Positions 18,324-27,784 of a stretch of DNA of 64,000 nt are shown here, piece by piece. The translations under genes were made by a program, and so were the position numbers. How positions within the stretch are numbered: position 1 is the stretch's first letter; each line of letters starts with the position of its first letter. The notes beneath the pieces were generated by a model. It saw only the letters and a list, made by a program, of their open reading frames with translations, searched no databases and was not told the DNA's origin. This DNA comes from 2-02-FULL-47-50 sp964479045 (lineage in GTDB: Bacteria; Pseudomonadota; Gammaproteobacteria; Eutrophobiales; Eutrophobiaceae). The stretch covers positions 26,736 through 90,735 of the forward strand of contig CAYZJI010000009.1 in assembly GCA_964479045.1 (NCBI GenBank), read 5' to 3'.

Positions 18324-18818
18324 ATGCATCGTAAAGAACATTCTTCTACACGCTGGTTATGGCTGTCCGGTGTGCTTGTCCTGCTGGATCAGGCGACCAA
18401 GCTTGTCGCTTCAAACAATCTGGATATGCACACCCCGGTGCCGGTGTTCCCGGGACTCAATATGACGCTGGTGCATAATACCGGTGCTGCATTCAGTTTC
18501 CTGAGTCAGGCCGGTGGCTGGCAGCGGTGGTTTTTTATCATACTGGCACTGTTGGTCAGTGGTGTTATTGTCGTGTGGCTGAAAAATCTTTCATCCAGCA
18601 AACACTGGGTAGCCTGTGCACTGGCCCTGATTCTCGGTGGTGCCATAGGCAACCTGCTGGATCGGGCGGTACTTGGGTACGTGGTGGATTTCGTTGATGT
18701 TTACTATGCGCAGTGGCATTTCCCGGCTTTCAATCTCGCAGACAGTGCCATTACCGTTGGGGCTATCATGTTGATTATTGATACCTTACGGGCCGAGGAT
18801 GAACCCGCAGGCCATTGA
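18324..18818 (+). CDS. lspA: Signal peptidase II (prolipoprotein)
   Basis: 164 residues with four TM segments. The catalytic motifs 'NTGAAFSFL' and 'GGAIGNLLDRAVLGYVVDFVD' and 'FNLADSAITVG' carry the two active-site Asp. It cleaves lipoprotein signal peptides after lipidation. It follows ileS by 16 bp. A TTG start at 18315 is possible, but the ATG at 18324 is preferred. No fkpB follows before ispH, unlike E. coli. Confidence 0.95.
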   Translation: MHRKEHSSTRWLWLSGVLVLLDQATKLVASNNLDMHTPVPVFPGLNMTLVHNTGAAFSFLSQAGGWQRWFFIILALLVSGVIVVWLKNLSSSKHWVACALALILGGAIGNLLDRAVLGYVVDFVDVYYAQWHFPAFNLADSAITVGAIMLIIDTLRAEDEPAGH

Positions 18819-18888
18819 TTGGTCAATTGTTGCAAAGCACCCATGTTCCCCGGATAATTTCGCTATTCGTTAAATAACAGGATTTTCA

Positions 18889-19845
18889 ATGCAAATCATA
18901 CTCGCCAATCCCCGTGGTTTCTGTGCCGGTGTTGACCGCGCCATCGAAATTGTTGAACGTGCACTGGAGCTGTTTGGTGCGCCGGTCTATGTCCGGCATG
19001 AAGTGGTGCACAACAAATACGTGGTGGAGTCGCTAAGGAATAAAGGTGCAGTATTTGTGGAAGAGCTGGATGAAGTGCCGGATGATTCCACCGTGATTTT
19101 CAGCGCGCATGGGGTGGCCAAGCGGGTACGTGAAGAGGCTGCCCGCCGCAAGCTTCGGGTTTATGATGCGATCTGTCCGCTGGTGACCAAGGTGCATATG
19201 GAAGTCGGCCATTATCAGGACGAAGGCCGTGAATGTATTTTGATTGGTCATGAAGGTCATCCGGAAGTGGAAGGTACACTCGGCCAATACCGCCCCACCA
19301 ATGGTGAAGGCGGCATGTATCTGGTGGAATCAGTGGAGGATGTCTGGAAGCTGGAAGTGAAGAACCCGGACTTTCTGGCGTTTGTGACCCAGACGACGTT
19401 GTCCATGGATGACACGGCGGAAGTGATCGAAGCCTTGCGCAAGCGTTTCCCCAGCATTGCCGGGCCGAAAAAAGAAGACATCTGCTATGCCACGCAAAAC
19501 CGCCAGGATGCAGTGAAGAAACTGACCAGGGAATGTGATTTGATTCTGGTCGTGGGCTCACCCAACAGTTCCAACTCCACCCGTCTGAAAGAAATTTCGC
19601 AGAAAGTGGGCGTGCCGTCTTATCTGATTGATAATGCGTCAGAGATCAAACGCGAATGGCTGGAAGGCAAAAAACGCATCGGTCTGACGGCCGGTGCTTC
19701 CGCGCCGGAGGTGTTGGTGGAAGAAGTAATACAGAAACTTAAAAGCTGGGGCGCCACCAGCTTCAATGAAGCGCCCGGCAAGCAGGAGCGGGTGGTATTT
19801 TCTTTACCTAAAGATCTGGCCAGAACGGGAACCCACCCACACTGA
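18889..19845 (+). CDS. ispH: 4-hydroxy-3-methylbut-2-enyl diphosphate reductase
   Basis: 318 residues. It carries the three iron-sulfur cysteines of the family: NPRGFCAGV (C12), 'DAICPLVTKVH' and 'DICYATQNRQ'. It also has conserved His residues (VRHEVVHNK, HEGHPE). It makes IPP and DMAPP in the last step of the MEP pathway, feeding IspB and the squalene route in this window. The ATG lies 70 bp after lspA. Confidence 0.97.
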   Translation: MQIILANPRGFCAGVDRAIEIVERALELFGAPVYVRHEVVHNKYVVESLRNKGAVFVEELDEVPDDSTVIFSAHGVAKRVREEAARRKLRVYDAICPLVTKVHMEVGHYQDEGRECILIGHEGHPEVEGTLGQYRPTNGEGGMYLVESVEDVWKLEVKNPDFLAFVTQTTLSMDDTAEVIEALRKRFPSIAGPKKEDICYATQNRQDAVKKLTRECDLILVVGSPNSSNSTRLKEISQKVGVPSYLIDNASEIKREWLEGKKRIGLTAGASAPEVLVEEVIQKLKSWGATSFNEAPGKQERVVFSLPKDLARTGTHPH

Positions 19846-19854
19846 AAAAGCCGG

Positions 19855-20412
19855 TTACCGGGTTGACTCTGTTTCCGGCGCTTCTGTTTCAAGTTCAGCA
19901 GGAGCAGCTTCTGCAGGCGCCTCCTCCGTTTCTGCTTCCGGCTCGGGTTTCTTGAAGCCCGCGCTTTCCAGTTTGCTGATCAGGGCTTCCTTGTTGAAGC
20001 CGGCAATAACATCTTCTCCCACCAGAACCGTTGGTACTGTGATAGTGTTGGTTCCGCCGGTCTTTTCATTGAGTTCTTTTTTTACGTCTTCCTGTCCGGT
20101 ATCTTTTTCAGTAAAGGGTGCGCCATAGTCCTTTAAAATACTCTGGGTAATGATGCAGGCATCACAACCCTTGGTGGCGTACAGGATAATATCCACATCC
20201 GGTTGCAATCCCGGAATGGCGGCAGCAGGCGCAGGCGAAGAGGTTCCCGTACGCACCTTTTTTTCCCCGGCAGGCGTGGTTCCAGCCGGACAACGATCCT
20301 GCAATGTGATATTGCCTTCTTCATCTTCACATTCATATATAGTTACTGAGTAGGCCTGGCTGGATAACAGGCTGAATACTGACGCAATCAAAACGATATA
20401 AAGATTTTTCAT
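19855..20412 (-). CDS. Secreted DUF4124-glutaredoxin fusion protein
   Basis: 185 residues. A signal peptide (MKNLYIVLIASVFSLLSSQAYS) is followed by a DUF4124-like segment with two Cys (YECEDEEGNITLQDRCPAG). A glutaredoxin-like domain follows (about 75-155) with the CxxC site GCDAC and a 'TVPTVLVGEDVIAGFN' substrate-binding loop. The tail is acidic and Glu/Ala-rich. It is probably a periplasmic thiol-disulfide protein. It ends 10 bp from the converging ispH. The partner or substrate is unknown. Confidence 0.8.
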   Translation of the reverse strand: MKNLYIVLIASVFSLLSSQAYSVTIYECEDEEGNITLQDRCPAGTTPAGEKKVRTGTSSPAPAAAIPGLQPDVDIILYATKGCDACIITQSILKDYGAPFTEKDTGQEDVKKELNEKTGGTNTITVPTVLVGEDVIAGFNKEALISKLESAGFKKPEPEAETEEAPAEAAPAELETEAPETESTR

Positions 20413-20549
20413 GGTTTCTGGCCGGTTCTGGTTAATAAAAAATGAACATTATCAAATTGTTAATGTCCACACTTTAGTATAGCGGTGAGATAAACGATAT
20501 GCCACTATATATATGTATCCATGTGAGTACATGATTTTACTGATGCGCA

Positions 20550-21029
20550 ATGACGACAGGTATTCATCATATGATTAGATTAGGCAGATTTTCTCAAGGT
20601 TCCGCTGTTTTATTGTGGGGGTGTTTGGCAATGTCCATGCCCATGGCAGCGACGTACAAGTGGGTAGATGCGGATGGCAATATTCAGTACACGCAATCAC
20701 CGCCCCCGGCGGGCATCGAAGCAGAAACCATTGCCCCACCCCCCAGGGTCGATACCGAAAGTGCAATAAAAAATCTTGAAGCACAGCAGGAAGAGGCAGA
20801 CGGATTGAAAAAAGCCAGACAGGAATCTGCTGACAAGGAAAAGCAGGCGGCAGATGAACTGGCGTTGAAACAGAAAAACTGTGAGATGGCACAGGCCCGG
20901 TTGAAGAGCTACGAACAACCGCGGGTCCGGTTTGTGCAGGAAGATGGAAGTCGTGTCTATGCCTCGGAGGAGCAACGGCAGGAGCAGATTGCGGAGTCAC
21001 AAAAGATGATTGACGAATTCTGCAAATAA
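20550..21029 (+). CDS. DUF4124 domain secreted protein with coiled coil
   Basis: 159 residues. An alternative start at Met7 or Met8 would place the signal segment (GSAVLLWGCLAMSMPMAA) normally. The N-terminal DUF4124 motif 'TYKWVDADGNIQYTQSPPP' is followed by a charged coiled coil (about 75-125) and a conserved-looking 'RVYASEEQRQEQI' end. Function is unknown; DUF4124 proteins are common in gammaproteobacterial envelopes. It is convergent with pilY1 across a shared terminator. Confidence 0.75.
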   Translation: MTTGIHHMIRLGRFSQGSAVLLWGCLAMSMPMAATYKWVDADGNIQYTQSPPPAGIEAETIAPPPRVDTESAIKNLEAQQEEADGLKKARQESADKEKQAADELALKQKNCEMAQARLKSYEQPRVRFVQEDGSRVYASEEQRQEQIAESQKMIDEFCK

Positions 21030-21047
21030 CATACAAGTAGCACACAT

Positions 21048-21077
21048 AAAAAAACCGGGACAATGTCCCGGTTTTTT
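21048..21077 (+). terminator. Bidirectional terminator between the DUF4124 gene and pilY1
   Basis: An A tract, CCGGGA-CAATG-TCCCGG and TTTTTT; the symmetric A/T flanks suit both converging transcripts. Confidence 0.88.
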
Positions 21078-21106
21078 ATGTTGCGAAGTAGTAGCTAAAC
21101 AAAACG

Positions 21107-24100
21107 TTACTCAAACTCCTTGTACCAGAATTTACGCAGGCGCGCCCCGTGCAGTGTACCGGGAGGTTCATCCACCTTCACGCCTGAGATCACGCCCTCG
21201 TAAATCTTGCCGTCAATTTCCACCACCACCGGCACCGGTGAAGGCAGATAGCCGCCGCCCGGATGCACCGCACTGCGATCCGCGGCCGTCATGCTGCCAT
21301 CGAGGTTCTTGTCCTTGTAGGCGGTGGCATCGTCGTAATTGACGAGATATTGCCGGGCAATGCCCAGGTCGCTGCTGCACGTGCCGTCGGAGCCGGAACT
21401 CGGCTGGTTGGTGTTAAAAAATGTGACGTTGTTCAGGGTCAAGGCGCTGCCCACCACCTTTTCACCATCACCGAGGGTGATATACCAGCCATTGGCAGCA
21501 TCCAGCGCAGCGGCAGCAGTAGACGAGCTTGCTTCGTCGCCGGTTCCGGAACAACTGCTGGAACTTTGTATGCAGTTGGATGTGGCATCAAACAGGTCAG
21601 ATTCTACAATATCGGTGACTGTCGGGGTTGTGCTGATCCCGGTATCACGGATCATATAGAAACGGTTAACGGTATCCTCATCGAAGGGATGTTCACGGTC
21701 GCCGCTGCCGATCAGTACAGCTTCAAAATCATCACCCTGCACCACATCGGGCGGGAACAGGAATTTGCGCAGGCCATTGGAATCACTGTCCGTGGTGTCA
21801 TCCGGTGTATTGGATAGATCGGACAGATCCGCGAGCGCAGCCAGCCGCGTGACCGTGGAATCTTCCACATCATCCGGATCCAGATCCAGCCGCCAGATAT
21901 TGCCACAGGTATCACCGAAGTAGGCGCGGTTGTTGACATCATCCCCGCCCCGGTCAGTAATGAGTGCCGGATCGGCGGGGATGGAGCAGTCCATCCCGGT
22001 AACTGCCAGATAAGAGGACTCTCCCGTGTCACTGACGGCCGGGCCCGCCTGGAACAGGACCGTGGCATCAATCGCGTCGACAATGAAAATACCGCGGCCC
22101 ATACTGCGTTCATAATTGGCCGTGTCGGCCACGACTTCCAGATTGCCATCTGCATCCACGTCTGCTTCGGCATCAGTGATCGTTCCGGTATCCACGTCTT
22201 CCACCAGCGCATCATAACCAGCGCCGAAGATCAGAACAGGATCAGAGTGCGCGCTGATGGTGGTTACCCGCGGTACAGACCAGGTCTGACCCAGTTCCGC
22301 CCACCCCGTATCATTATTGGAGCGTTTCCACATGAACTTGGGATCTTCCGGATCGGTGACATCCAGTGCATAGATCAAGCGGGCACCGCGATGCATGGAG
22401 ATGAACAGGATGACCCGGTCACCGTCAGCTTCCAGAATGGCGGTATTGCCGTCATCCGGATCTTCAAACACATAAACACCGATGGAACCGTCAGCAAAAT
22501 AGGGTTTCTTGGTGCTGCTGGAAATCCCCGGTTCATTGTTGCGCAGCCGGGTCAGATCATCGAAGAATTCCTCAGGGATAAAGCCCCACACTTCCTGGCC
22601 GGGTTCCAGCGGATCAGAGCCACTTTGCTGAAAGCCGCCTTTCACGGCGCGGAATACGCCGTCATTGGCGCCATAGAAGATAAACACATCGTGATCATCA
22701 CCATTGCGGTTGTAATTGACCACTGCAGGCCGGGAGTGCAGCACGTCGCCATGGATGGAAGCGCGAATGTCGGTGAAATCACCATCGCTGTTTTCATCCT
22801 CGAAGTTGTCGGCCCCGCGCACCCAGTTCACCAGCGCCGTGACCTGGCTGGCATCAACGGAGCTGACGCTGGCCTGTATGGTTCCACTAGCATTGCCCTG
22901 CGCCGATGAGAGCGTGTAACTGAAGGTGTCTTCATCAATCACGTTCACATTGATACTGGTTTTGTTGAATGCTGCAGGAGTAGCGCCCGTGATGGTGATT
23001 TCATCAGGTGTGACATCGTCGCCGCCGCCCGCATCATCCGTGCAGTTAGCGCCGAAGGTATCGTTGCCATTCCCGTAGATGCCATCGCATTCATCTTCGG
23101 CAAAACCATGATCGACCAGCCGCGCCACTGCGGTGGTGGTCTTGATACCCAGGCTAATCGTCCCGGTAGCCGCTCCCTGGGCGGTGACCGTTAACAGCGG
23201 ATAGTGCAGGGTATCTGCGTCAATGACAGTAACAGCGACATCGGACCTGTTATAAGACGTGGGTGTGGCGCCGGTGATGGTCACCTGTTGACCAGTACTG
23301 AAGCCATGACCGGGGACCGTGGCGATGGCCGTGGCGGAGGACAAACGGGCAGTGAGGGTACCTGTCGCCGGATCCGGTAATGATGCGTCTACTGTTTCGT
23401 ACAAGATAGTGTCGGCATCAATGATTTCAGCCGGGATATTGCTACCGTTATATGCCCCGGCAGTGGTCCCTGTAGCGCCTGCCACCGTGATGTTGAACTG
23501 ATCGCCCGTTGTCGCGAAGTTCCCGTCACTGAATGTGGTGGTGAAGCCATGGTCCGGAACATTCGCAGTGACTGTGGTCGTATTCGCTCCACCCAAGGCG
23601 ATGCCGGCAGCTGTGGCAACACCCTGCACTGACGCCGTCGTAAATGTAAACTGGGTAGCGTTTTGCACGTCGATCGTATAGGTGCCGTTATAACCCACAG
23701 GATCCGCGCCGGAGATAGTGACAGTGGGTGTGCCCGTGAACCCGTGTGCGGCTGCGGAGGTGGCCGTTACCAGTGTGGAGCCTTTCGCGGACGTGATCGT
23801 ACCGGTTGCATCAGCCAGGGAAGCGCCTACGTCGTAAGTAAACGTGTTGGCATCAATCTTGGTGATGGTGAAATTACCGTTATAGCCGGATGGGGTGGCA
23901 CCGCTGATGGTGATGACATCATTGGTGTTGTAGCCATGGGCAGTTACCGTTGCTGTTGCGGTTGTGGAAGTACCGGAAGCGGTGGCACCGCTGACGCTGG
24001 TCACCGGGGCCAGTGACGCGGCCGTCACATAACTGAACGTATTGTTATCAATTTTGTTGATCGTGTAGGTTGCGTTATGTGTAGATGGAGTCACGCCTGC

Positions 24101-26200
24101 AATCGTCACGCTGGCGTTATTCGCAAACCCATGACTGGATACGGTGGCCGTGACCACGGTGCTGGTAGTGGCGGCTACCGCAGTGGTGACCGCGGGATTG
24201 GCAACGTTGAAATCCGAAGCTTTCGTTAAGGTGAAGTTATTGACGTCATTCACCGTGATGGTCCAGGTGGCGTTGATGTCCGTGGCAGTGCCGGTAAAGC
24301 CGGAAATATGCACAAGCTGGCCGGAGGAGTAACCGTGGCCGTTAATAGTGATTTTCATGCCGGTCTTGGGGTTCTGACGCACAGCATTGGAAATGCTCTT
24401 GGTCACGGCGCTGTTTGATAACGTGGTGATGGACTTGCTGATATTGGTTTTTAGAGTGGATACCGTCTTGGTCACCGCGCCGTTATCCAGCGTAGAGAGC
24501 GTTACAGCAGCTGAGGGATCCACCGTTGTGGCTGAACTGACCGAACGGGTATCCGACAGGGCTGACACACTCTGGGATTGCAGCGCCGTGAGTGAAGTGA
24601 CCAGCTTGGTGCTGAGGCCCAGCGTAGTATCGTTGATACCATCATTAGCCTCACTGAAAGGGGTATCTGCCAGCGGGGAGCCGGGATCGCCCGCAACACA
24701 GGGCGTGGTGCCGCTGGTGCAGGTGTAGAGGTTGCGGCTGAGCTGCTCTAATGTGAAGTCGGCGCGCTGCTTGTTGGCAGCGCCGCCTTTCTCCACCAGA
24801 TCGCCATCCGGTACATCGTCCGGGCCGCCCACGCCGTTTTGTTCAGACGGGCGGAAACCCCAGAAGTCATCGGGATTATTTTCTGACCAGAAACTCGTCA
24901 CATTGGGATTGATAAAGCCGGTGGTGGTGTTTTCTGCGGCCACGCCGTTGCTGTCCACCAGCCGCAGGGTGCTGGTAGCAGTATCCACGCCCAGTTGGTA
25001 GGCCTTCAGATTTCCAAACCAGCGTGGCAATTTATTTTCATCCGGACGGAATACGCCGATGTAGACTTGATTCAGGTTGGTGCCGCGTACGTTAACGCTG
25101 ACCGGCAGAGTGGTGGAGGCAAACACGCTGTTGACTGCCTGGATTTCGCTAAAAATCTGGTTGAGCGCGTTGACGATGGCCACGCCGCCGTTGCTGCTGG
25201 TGACAGAAAAGTATTTGCCTTTGCCTTTTTCCGCCATGCTCTTCACGAGGGCAGTGTGGTCGTCATTGTTGCCGGAGGTTTGTGGATCGACCTCGACGAC
25301 GTAAGTCACGACAGTCGGAGAGCCGTCTGCCGTACCGTTCACATCGGTATTCGCCAGGAATTCGGCCCATTCATCCGCCCAGTTACCTTCACGCCCGGAC
25401 GGGGTGAGTGGAATCGGTGTGCTGGTGTCATAGCCGGTGTCAGCCAGAAATTCTTCGGAATCCGCCAGCGAACTGGCGTTTTCTGCGGCATCGCCGTTAC
25501 TGAGAAAGATGATGAAATTCGAGGCGCAGGAATCGGAGATCGGCGAATTATACAGCGAATTAACTGTGGGGTTGGCCGGCAGGGCGTGCGTAGATAAACT
25601 CACGGCTTCATGCTGGAAATCGTCTGAGCCACCCAGATCACCAACGACATTACCTGCATAGTCCGCCTTTTCCTTGCCGAAACTGGAAGTATTCTTCTTG
25701 CCAGCAAAGTAAAAGTAGGCTTCAGACATGACCTTGGACAATACGTTGTTGTTGCTCTTGTCATTGTTATTATCCAGATCACCGACCAGATCGGCGAGTA
25801 CGGGTTTGTTGTCGTCGTCCATCTGCCGTACGTGGAAACGCACGACACCACCATCGACGCTATTATTCGGGTTACCGGTTTCCGGGAATGTCATCAGGCC
25901 CACGTTGAACTGGTTGCTGAGGTTCTGCACCACAGTCTTCAGCGCAGCCAGCTCATTGATCACGATGGCCTGACCATCCACATTGCGGGACCAGTTGGCG
26001 GTGTTATCGAGAACAATCAATACATTCGGCCGCTCTGCCGGATTGTTCGGATTGGCGAGGAAGATGTCGGTATCGTCATTGACCGGATCAAACGCGGCAA
26101 ATGCCGGCCCGGGCAGGCTGCCGGTCATGAAAATCAGCACGGCAGTCAGCAAGCCGCGCAACAGACGAATTTTGTACAAGGAAGTCGGAAAATATTTCAT
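21107..26200 (-). CDS. pilY1: PilY1-like type IV pilus tip/biogenesis protein with inserted FCCH-like repeats
   Basis: 1697 residues, unusually long (PilY1 proteins are usually about 1100-1300). It has a signal peptide ending near residue 35 and a von Willebrand A-like domain (about 57-370; NVLIVLDNTANWS, MIDAS Asp at 65). A Ser/Thr-rich low-complexity stretch spans ~520-600. Seven tandem repeats with an 'HG(F/Y)..G..V.I.GATP..YN' pattern span about 600-1110. The C-terminal PilY1 beta-propeller (about 1110-1697) has a Ca-binding-like DADVDADGN loop near 1345. It is the last gene of the minor-pilin operon and is probably an adhesin/anti-retraction factor at the pilus tip. The repeat insertion is the notable feature. 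Confidence 0.88.
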   Translation of the reverse strand: MKYFPTSLYKIRLLRGLLTAVLIFMTGSLPGPAFAAFDPVNDDTDIFLANPNNPAERPNVLIVLDNTANWSRNVDGQAIVINELAALKTVVQNLSNQFNVGLMTFPETGNPNNSVDGGVVRFHVRQMDDDNKPVLADLVGDLDNNNDKSNNNVLSKVMSEAYFYFAGKKNTSSFGKEKADYAGNVVGDLGGSDDFQHEAVSLSTHALPANPTVNSLYNSPISDSCASNFIIFLSNGDAAENASSLADSEEFLADTGYDTSTPIPLTPSGREGNWADEWAEFLANTDVNGTADGSPTVVTYVVEVDPQTSGNNDDHTALVKSMAEKGKGKYFSVTSSNGGVAIVNALNQIFSEIQAVNSVFASTTLPVSVNVRGTNLNQVYIGVFRPDENKLPRWFGNLKAYQLGVDTATSTLRLVDSNGVAAENTTTGFINPNVTSFWSENNPDDFWGFRPSEQNGVGGPDDVPDGDLVEKGGAANKQRADFTLEQLSRNLYTCTSGTTPCVAGDPGSPLADTPFSEANDGINDTTLGLSTKLVTSLTALQSQSVSALSDTRSVSSATTVDPSAAVTLSTLDNGAVTKTVSTLKTNISKSITTLSNSAVTKSISNAVRQNPKTGMKITINGHGYSSGQLVHISGFTGTATDINATWTITVNDVNNFTLTKASDFNVANPAVTTAVAATTSTVVTATVSSHGFANNASVTIAGVTPSTHNATYTINKIDNNTFSYVTAASLAPVTSVSGATASGTSTTATATVTAHGYNTNDVITISGATPSGYNGNFTITKIDANTFTYDVGASLADATGTITSAKGSTLVTATSAAAHGFTGTPTVTISGADPVGYNGTYTIDVQNATQFTFTTASVQGVATAAGIALGGANTTTVTANVPDHGFTTTFSDGNFATTGDQFNITVAGATGTTAGAYNGSNIPAEIIDADTILYETVDASLPDPATGTLTARLSSATAIATVPGHGFSTGQQVTITGATPTSYNRSDVAVTVIDADTLHYPLLTVTAQGAATGTISLGIKTTTAVARLVDHGFAEDECDGIYGNGNDTFGANCTDDAGGGDDVTPDEITITGATPAAFNKTSINVNVIDEDTFSYTLSSAQGNASGTIQASVSSVDASQVTALVNWVRGADNFEDENSDGDFTDIRASIHGDVLHSRPAVVNYNRNGDDHDVFIFYGANDGVFRAVKGGFQQSGSDPLEPGQEVWGFIPEEFFDDLTRLRNNEPGISSSTKKPYFADGSIGVYVFEDPDDGNTAILEADGDRVILFISMHRGARLIYALDVTDPEDPKFMWKRSNNDTGWAELGQTWSVPRVTTISAHSDPVLIFGAGYDALVEDVDTGTITDAEADVDADGNLEVVADTANYERSMGRGIFIVDAIDATVLFQAGPAVSDTGESSYLAVTGMDCSIPADPALITDRGGDDVNNRAYFGDTCGNIWRLDLDPDDVEDSTVTRLAALADLSDLSNTPDDTTDSDSNGLRKFLFPPDVVQGDDFEAVLIGSGDREHPFDEDTVNRFYMIRDTGISTTPTVTDIVESDLFDATSNCIQSSSSCSGTGDEASSSTAAAALDAANGWYITLGDGEKVVGSALTLNNVTFFNTNQPSSGSDGTCSSDLGIARQYLVNYDDATAYKDKNLDGSMTAADRSAVHPGGGYLPSPVPVVVEIDGKIYEGVISGVKVDEPPGTLHGARLRKFWYKEFE

Positions 26201-26222
26201 GATGAATGCTCCGGGGTGAATT

Positions 26223-26675
26223 TCAGAGATAACAGTTACCTGCCAGCATGCGCATTTCCACCCCCTGATGAATCGTCGATACAGCGCCAGTTACGTCATC
26301 CGTAATGGTAGCGACTATATCCCAGGTATTGTCTTCGGCTGGCTTGACGTCTCCTGTGCCACGATCCACGATACTAGAACCTGTTGCCGGGTTAGAAGCA
26401 ATGCAAACCGGCGCTTCCACGTCCACATCCCCATAGGTGGTGGAAAACGTCATCCCCGCCGGTGCCAATCCAAAATTATTTTGATCCGTGAGTACGCGCT
26501 CTATGCCTTCCTGGGCCGCAGCATCCAGCATTTTCTGCGCCTGCATGTTGCCGACGATTTTAAGATTGATAGTGCTCAGGTTGATGGATGACACCGCCAG
26601 CAATGTCATGAGCACCAGCATGACCAGGGCCATTATGAGAGTTGCACCTTGCTGCTTGACAGACAGATTATTCAT
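26223..26675 (-). CDS. pilX: Type IV pilus minor pilin PilX
   Basis: 150 residues. The N-terminus MNNLSVKQQGATLIMALVML is a PilX-type prepilin signal (G before A, hydrophobic helix to about residue 33), then 'QAQKMLDAAAQEGIERVL'. PilX primes pilus assembly with PilV, PilW and PilY1. It overlaps pilW by 4 bp and precedes pilY1 by 22 bp. Confidence 0.85.
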   Translation of the reverse strand: MNNLSVKQQGATLIMALVMLVLMTLLAVSSINLSTINLKIVGNMQAQKMLDAAAQEGIERVLTDQNNFGLAPAGMTFSTTYGDVDVEAPVCIASNPATGSSIVDRGTGDVKPAEDNTWDIVATITDDVTGAVSTIHQGVEMRMLAGNCYL

Positions 26676-27784
26676 TCCGGGTTCTCCCTGCGGCCACTCA
26701 CATTAATGGGCCGGATCTCGGCACTGTAAACGTGGCGCTTGTAGTTGTCATTGAACGGTCCGAGATCGTGTCCGGCCAGGCTATATTCTTTGGTATCGGT
26801 ATGATCATCCGTTGGATTCAAACTGCGTGAGAGGATGGAAACCCGGGTAGTGATGACATCGGGCCACTGGGCAGCCGTAGGTTCTGAAACATACTCATCC
26901 GGAATACCATCACCGGGCTCACCGGTCACTTCATTAATATCCACCGGGATGGAATCAATTCCGTACTCCACCAGAAAATATTCAATTCCCTCAACCAGGG
27001 GAGTGATTTTAATAGTGGTCACGCCACCTTCTGCGGTGAGTTCCAGGTGTTTCAGGGTGGGTATGGTGTCATCACCAGCCTGACATATGCCATCCGCGCC
27101 TGTGCCCACACTGCATGGCGCAACAAAATAAGTGTGTACGATCAGTTGCCGGGTAATGGAAGGATCGCTGGTATTATCGTAGGCAAGTTCATGGTTGAAA
27201 GTGTCAGGAGCGGCGCCGTCACCGAGAAAAACCACCTTCTCTGCAGCGTTCGACTGGATATAAACCATACCATTTACGGTGGTTGCAGGAGAGACTGAAA
27301 CAGCGGCAGCACGGCGGATAACCAGGATATCGGAACCCTCGACCAGATTGTCATCGACCAGTAATCCCAAATCATCACACGTCGTTGCACTGACATCAGG
27401 CTCAACGGGGTCATCTGGATCAGTGTAGTCGGCGGCATATCCTTGTATTGTTTGAACCAGACTATTTTCCAGATCGGCCGCAGTGGTTTCACAGGGGTCC
27501 GGAAGAGCACCCAGCGGGTCGCCCAGCTCATAATAGGGCCCATAAAAACCGGCATGACGCAGGTCTTCTGTGAGCAGACTGATGGCATAGCGTCCGTTCT
27601 CAATCACCTGGCCGGATTTTTCCAGTTCACGCTGGGCGCGGCTGGAGTTGAATAAAACGGAGGCAAGACCCACCAACAGAAGCAGGCCGATAGTGACGGA
27701 GATCATGAGTTCGATCAGGGTCAGGCCAGCCTGTTTAGGGGGAAAACGGTACATAGTGTTTATGTTCATTATCTGCCAACCCAC
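26672..27784 (-). CDS. pilW: Type IV pilus minor pilin PilW
   Basis: 370 residues; a likely start is Met6 (MNINTMYRF). The prepilin motif is 'KQAGLTLIELMISVTIGLLLL', cleaved after Gly, with Glu5 present. The body has 'AISLLTEDLRHAGFYGPY', characteristic of PilW. It is a minor pilin of the tip complex, within the pilE-fimT-pilV-pilW-pilX-pilY1 operon. Confidence 0.87.
   Translation of the reverse strand: MGWQIMNINTMYRFPPKQAGLTLIELMISVTIGLLLLVGLASVLFNSSRAQRELEKSGQVIENGRYAISLLTEDLRHAGFYGPYYELGDPLGALPDPCETTAADLENSLVQTIQGYAADYTDPDDPVEPDVSATTCDDLGLLVDDNLVEGSDILVIRRAAAVSVSPATTVNGMVYIQSNAAEKVVFLGDGAAPDTFNHELAYDNTSDPSITRQLIVHTYFVAPCSVGTGADGICQAGDDTIPTLKHLELTAEGGVTTIKITPLVEGIEYFLVEYGIDSIPVDINEVTGEPGDGIPDEYVSEPTAAQWPDVITTRVSILSRSLNPTDDHTDTKEYSLAGHDLGPFNDNYKRHVYSAEIRPINVSGRRENPE

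Noticed and set aside
22860..24400. Phage tail gene fused into pilY1
   Set aside because: Frame and flanking PilY1 domains are continuous and no other phage genes are present; repeat acquisition within PilY1 is simpler.
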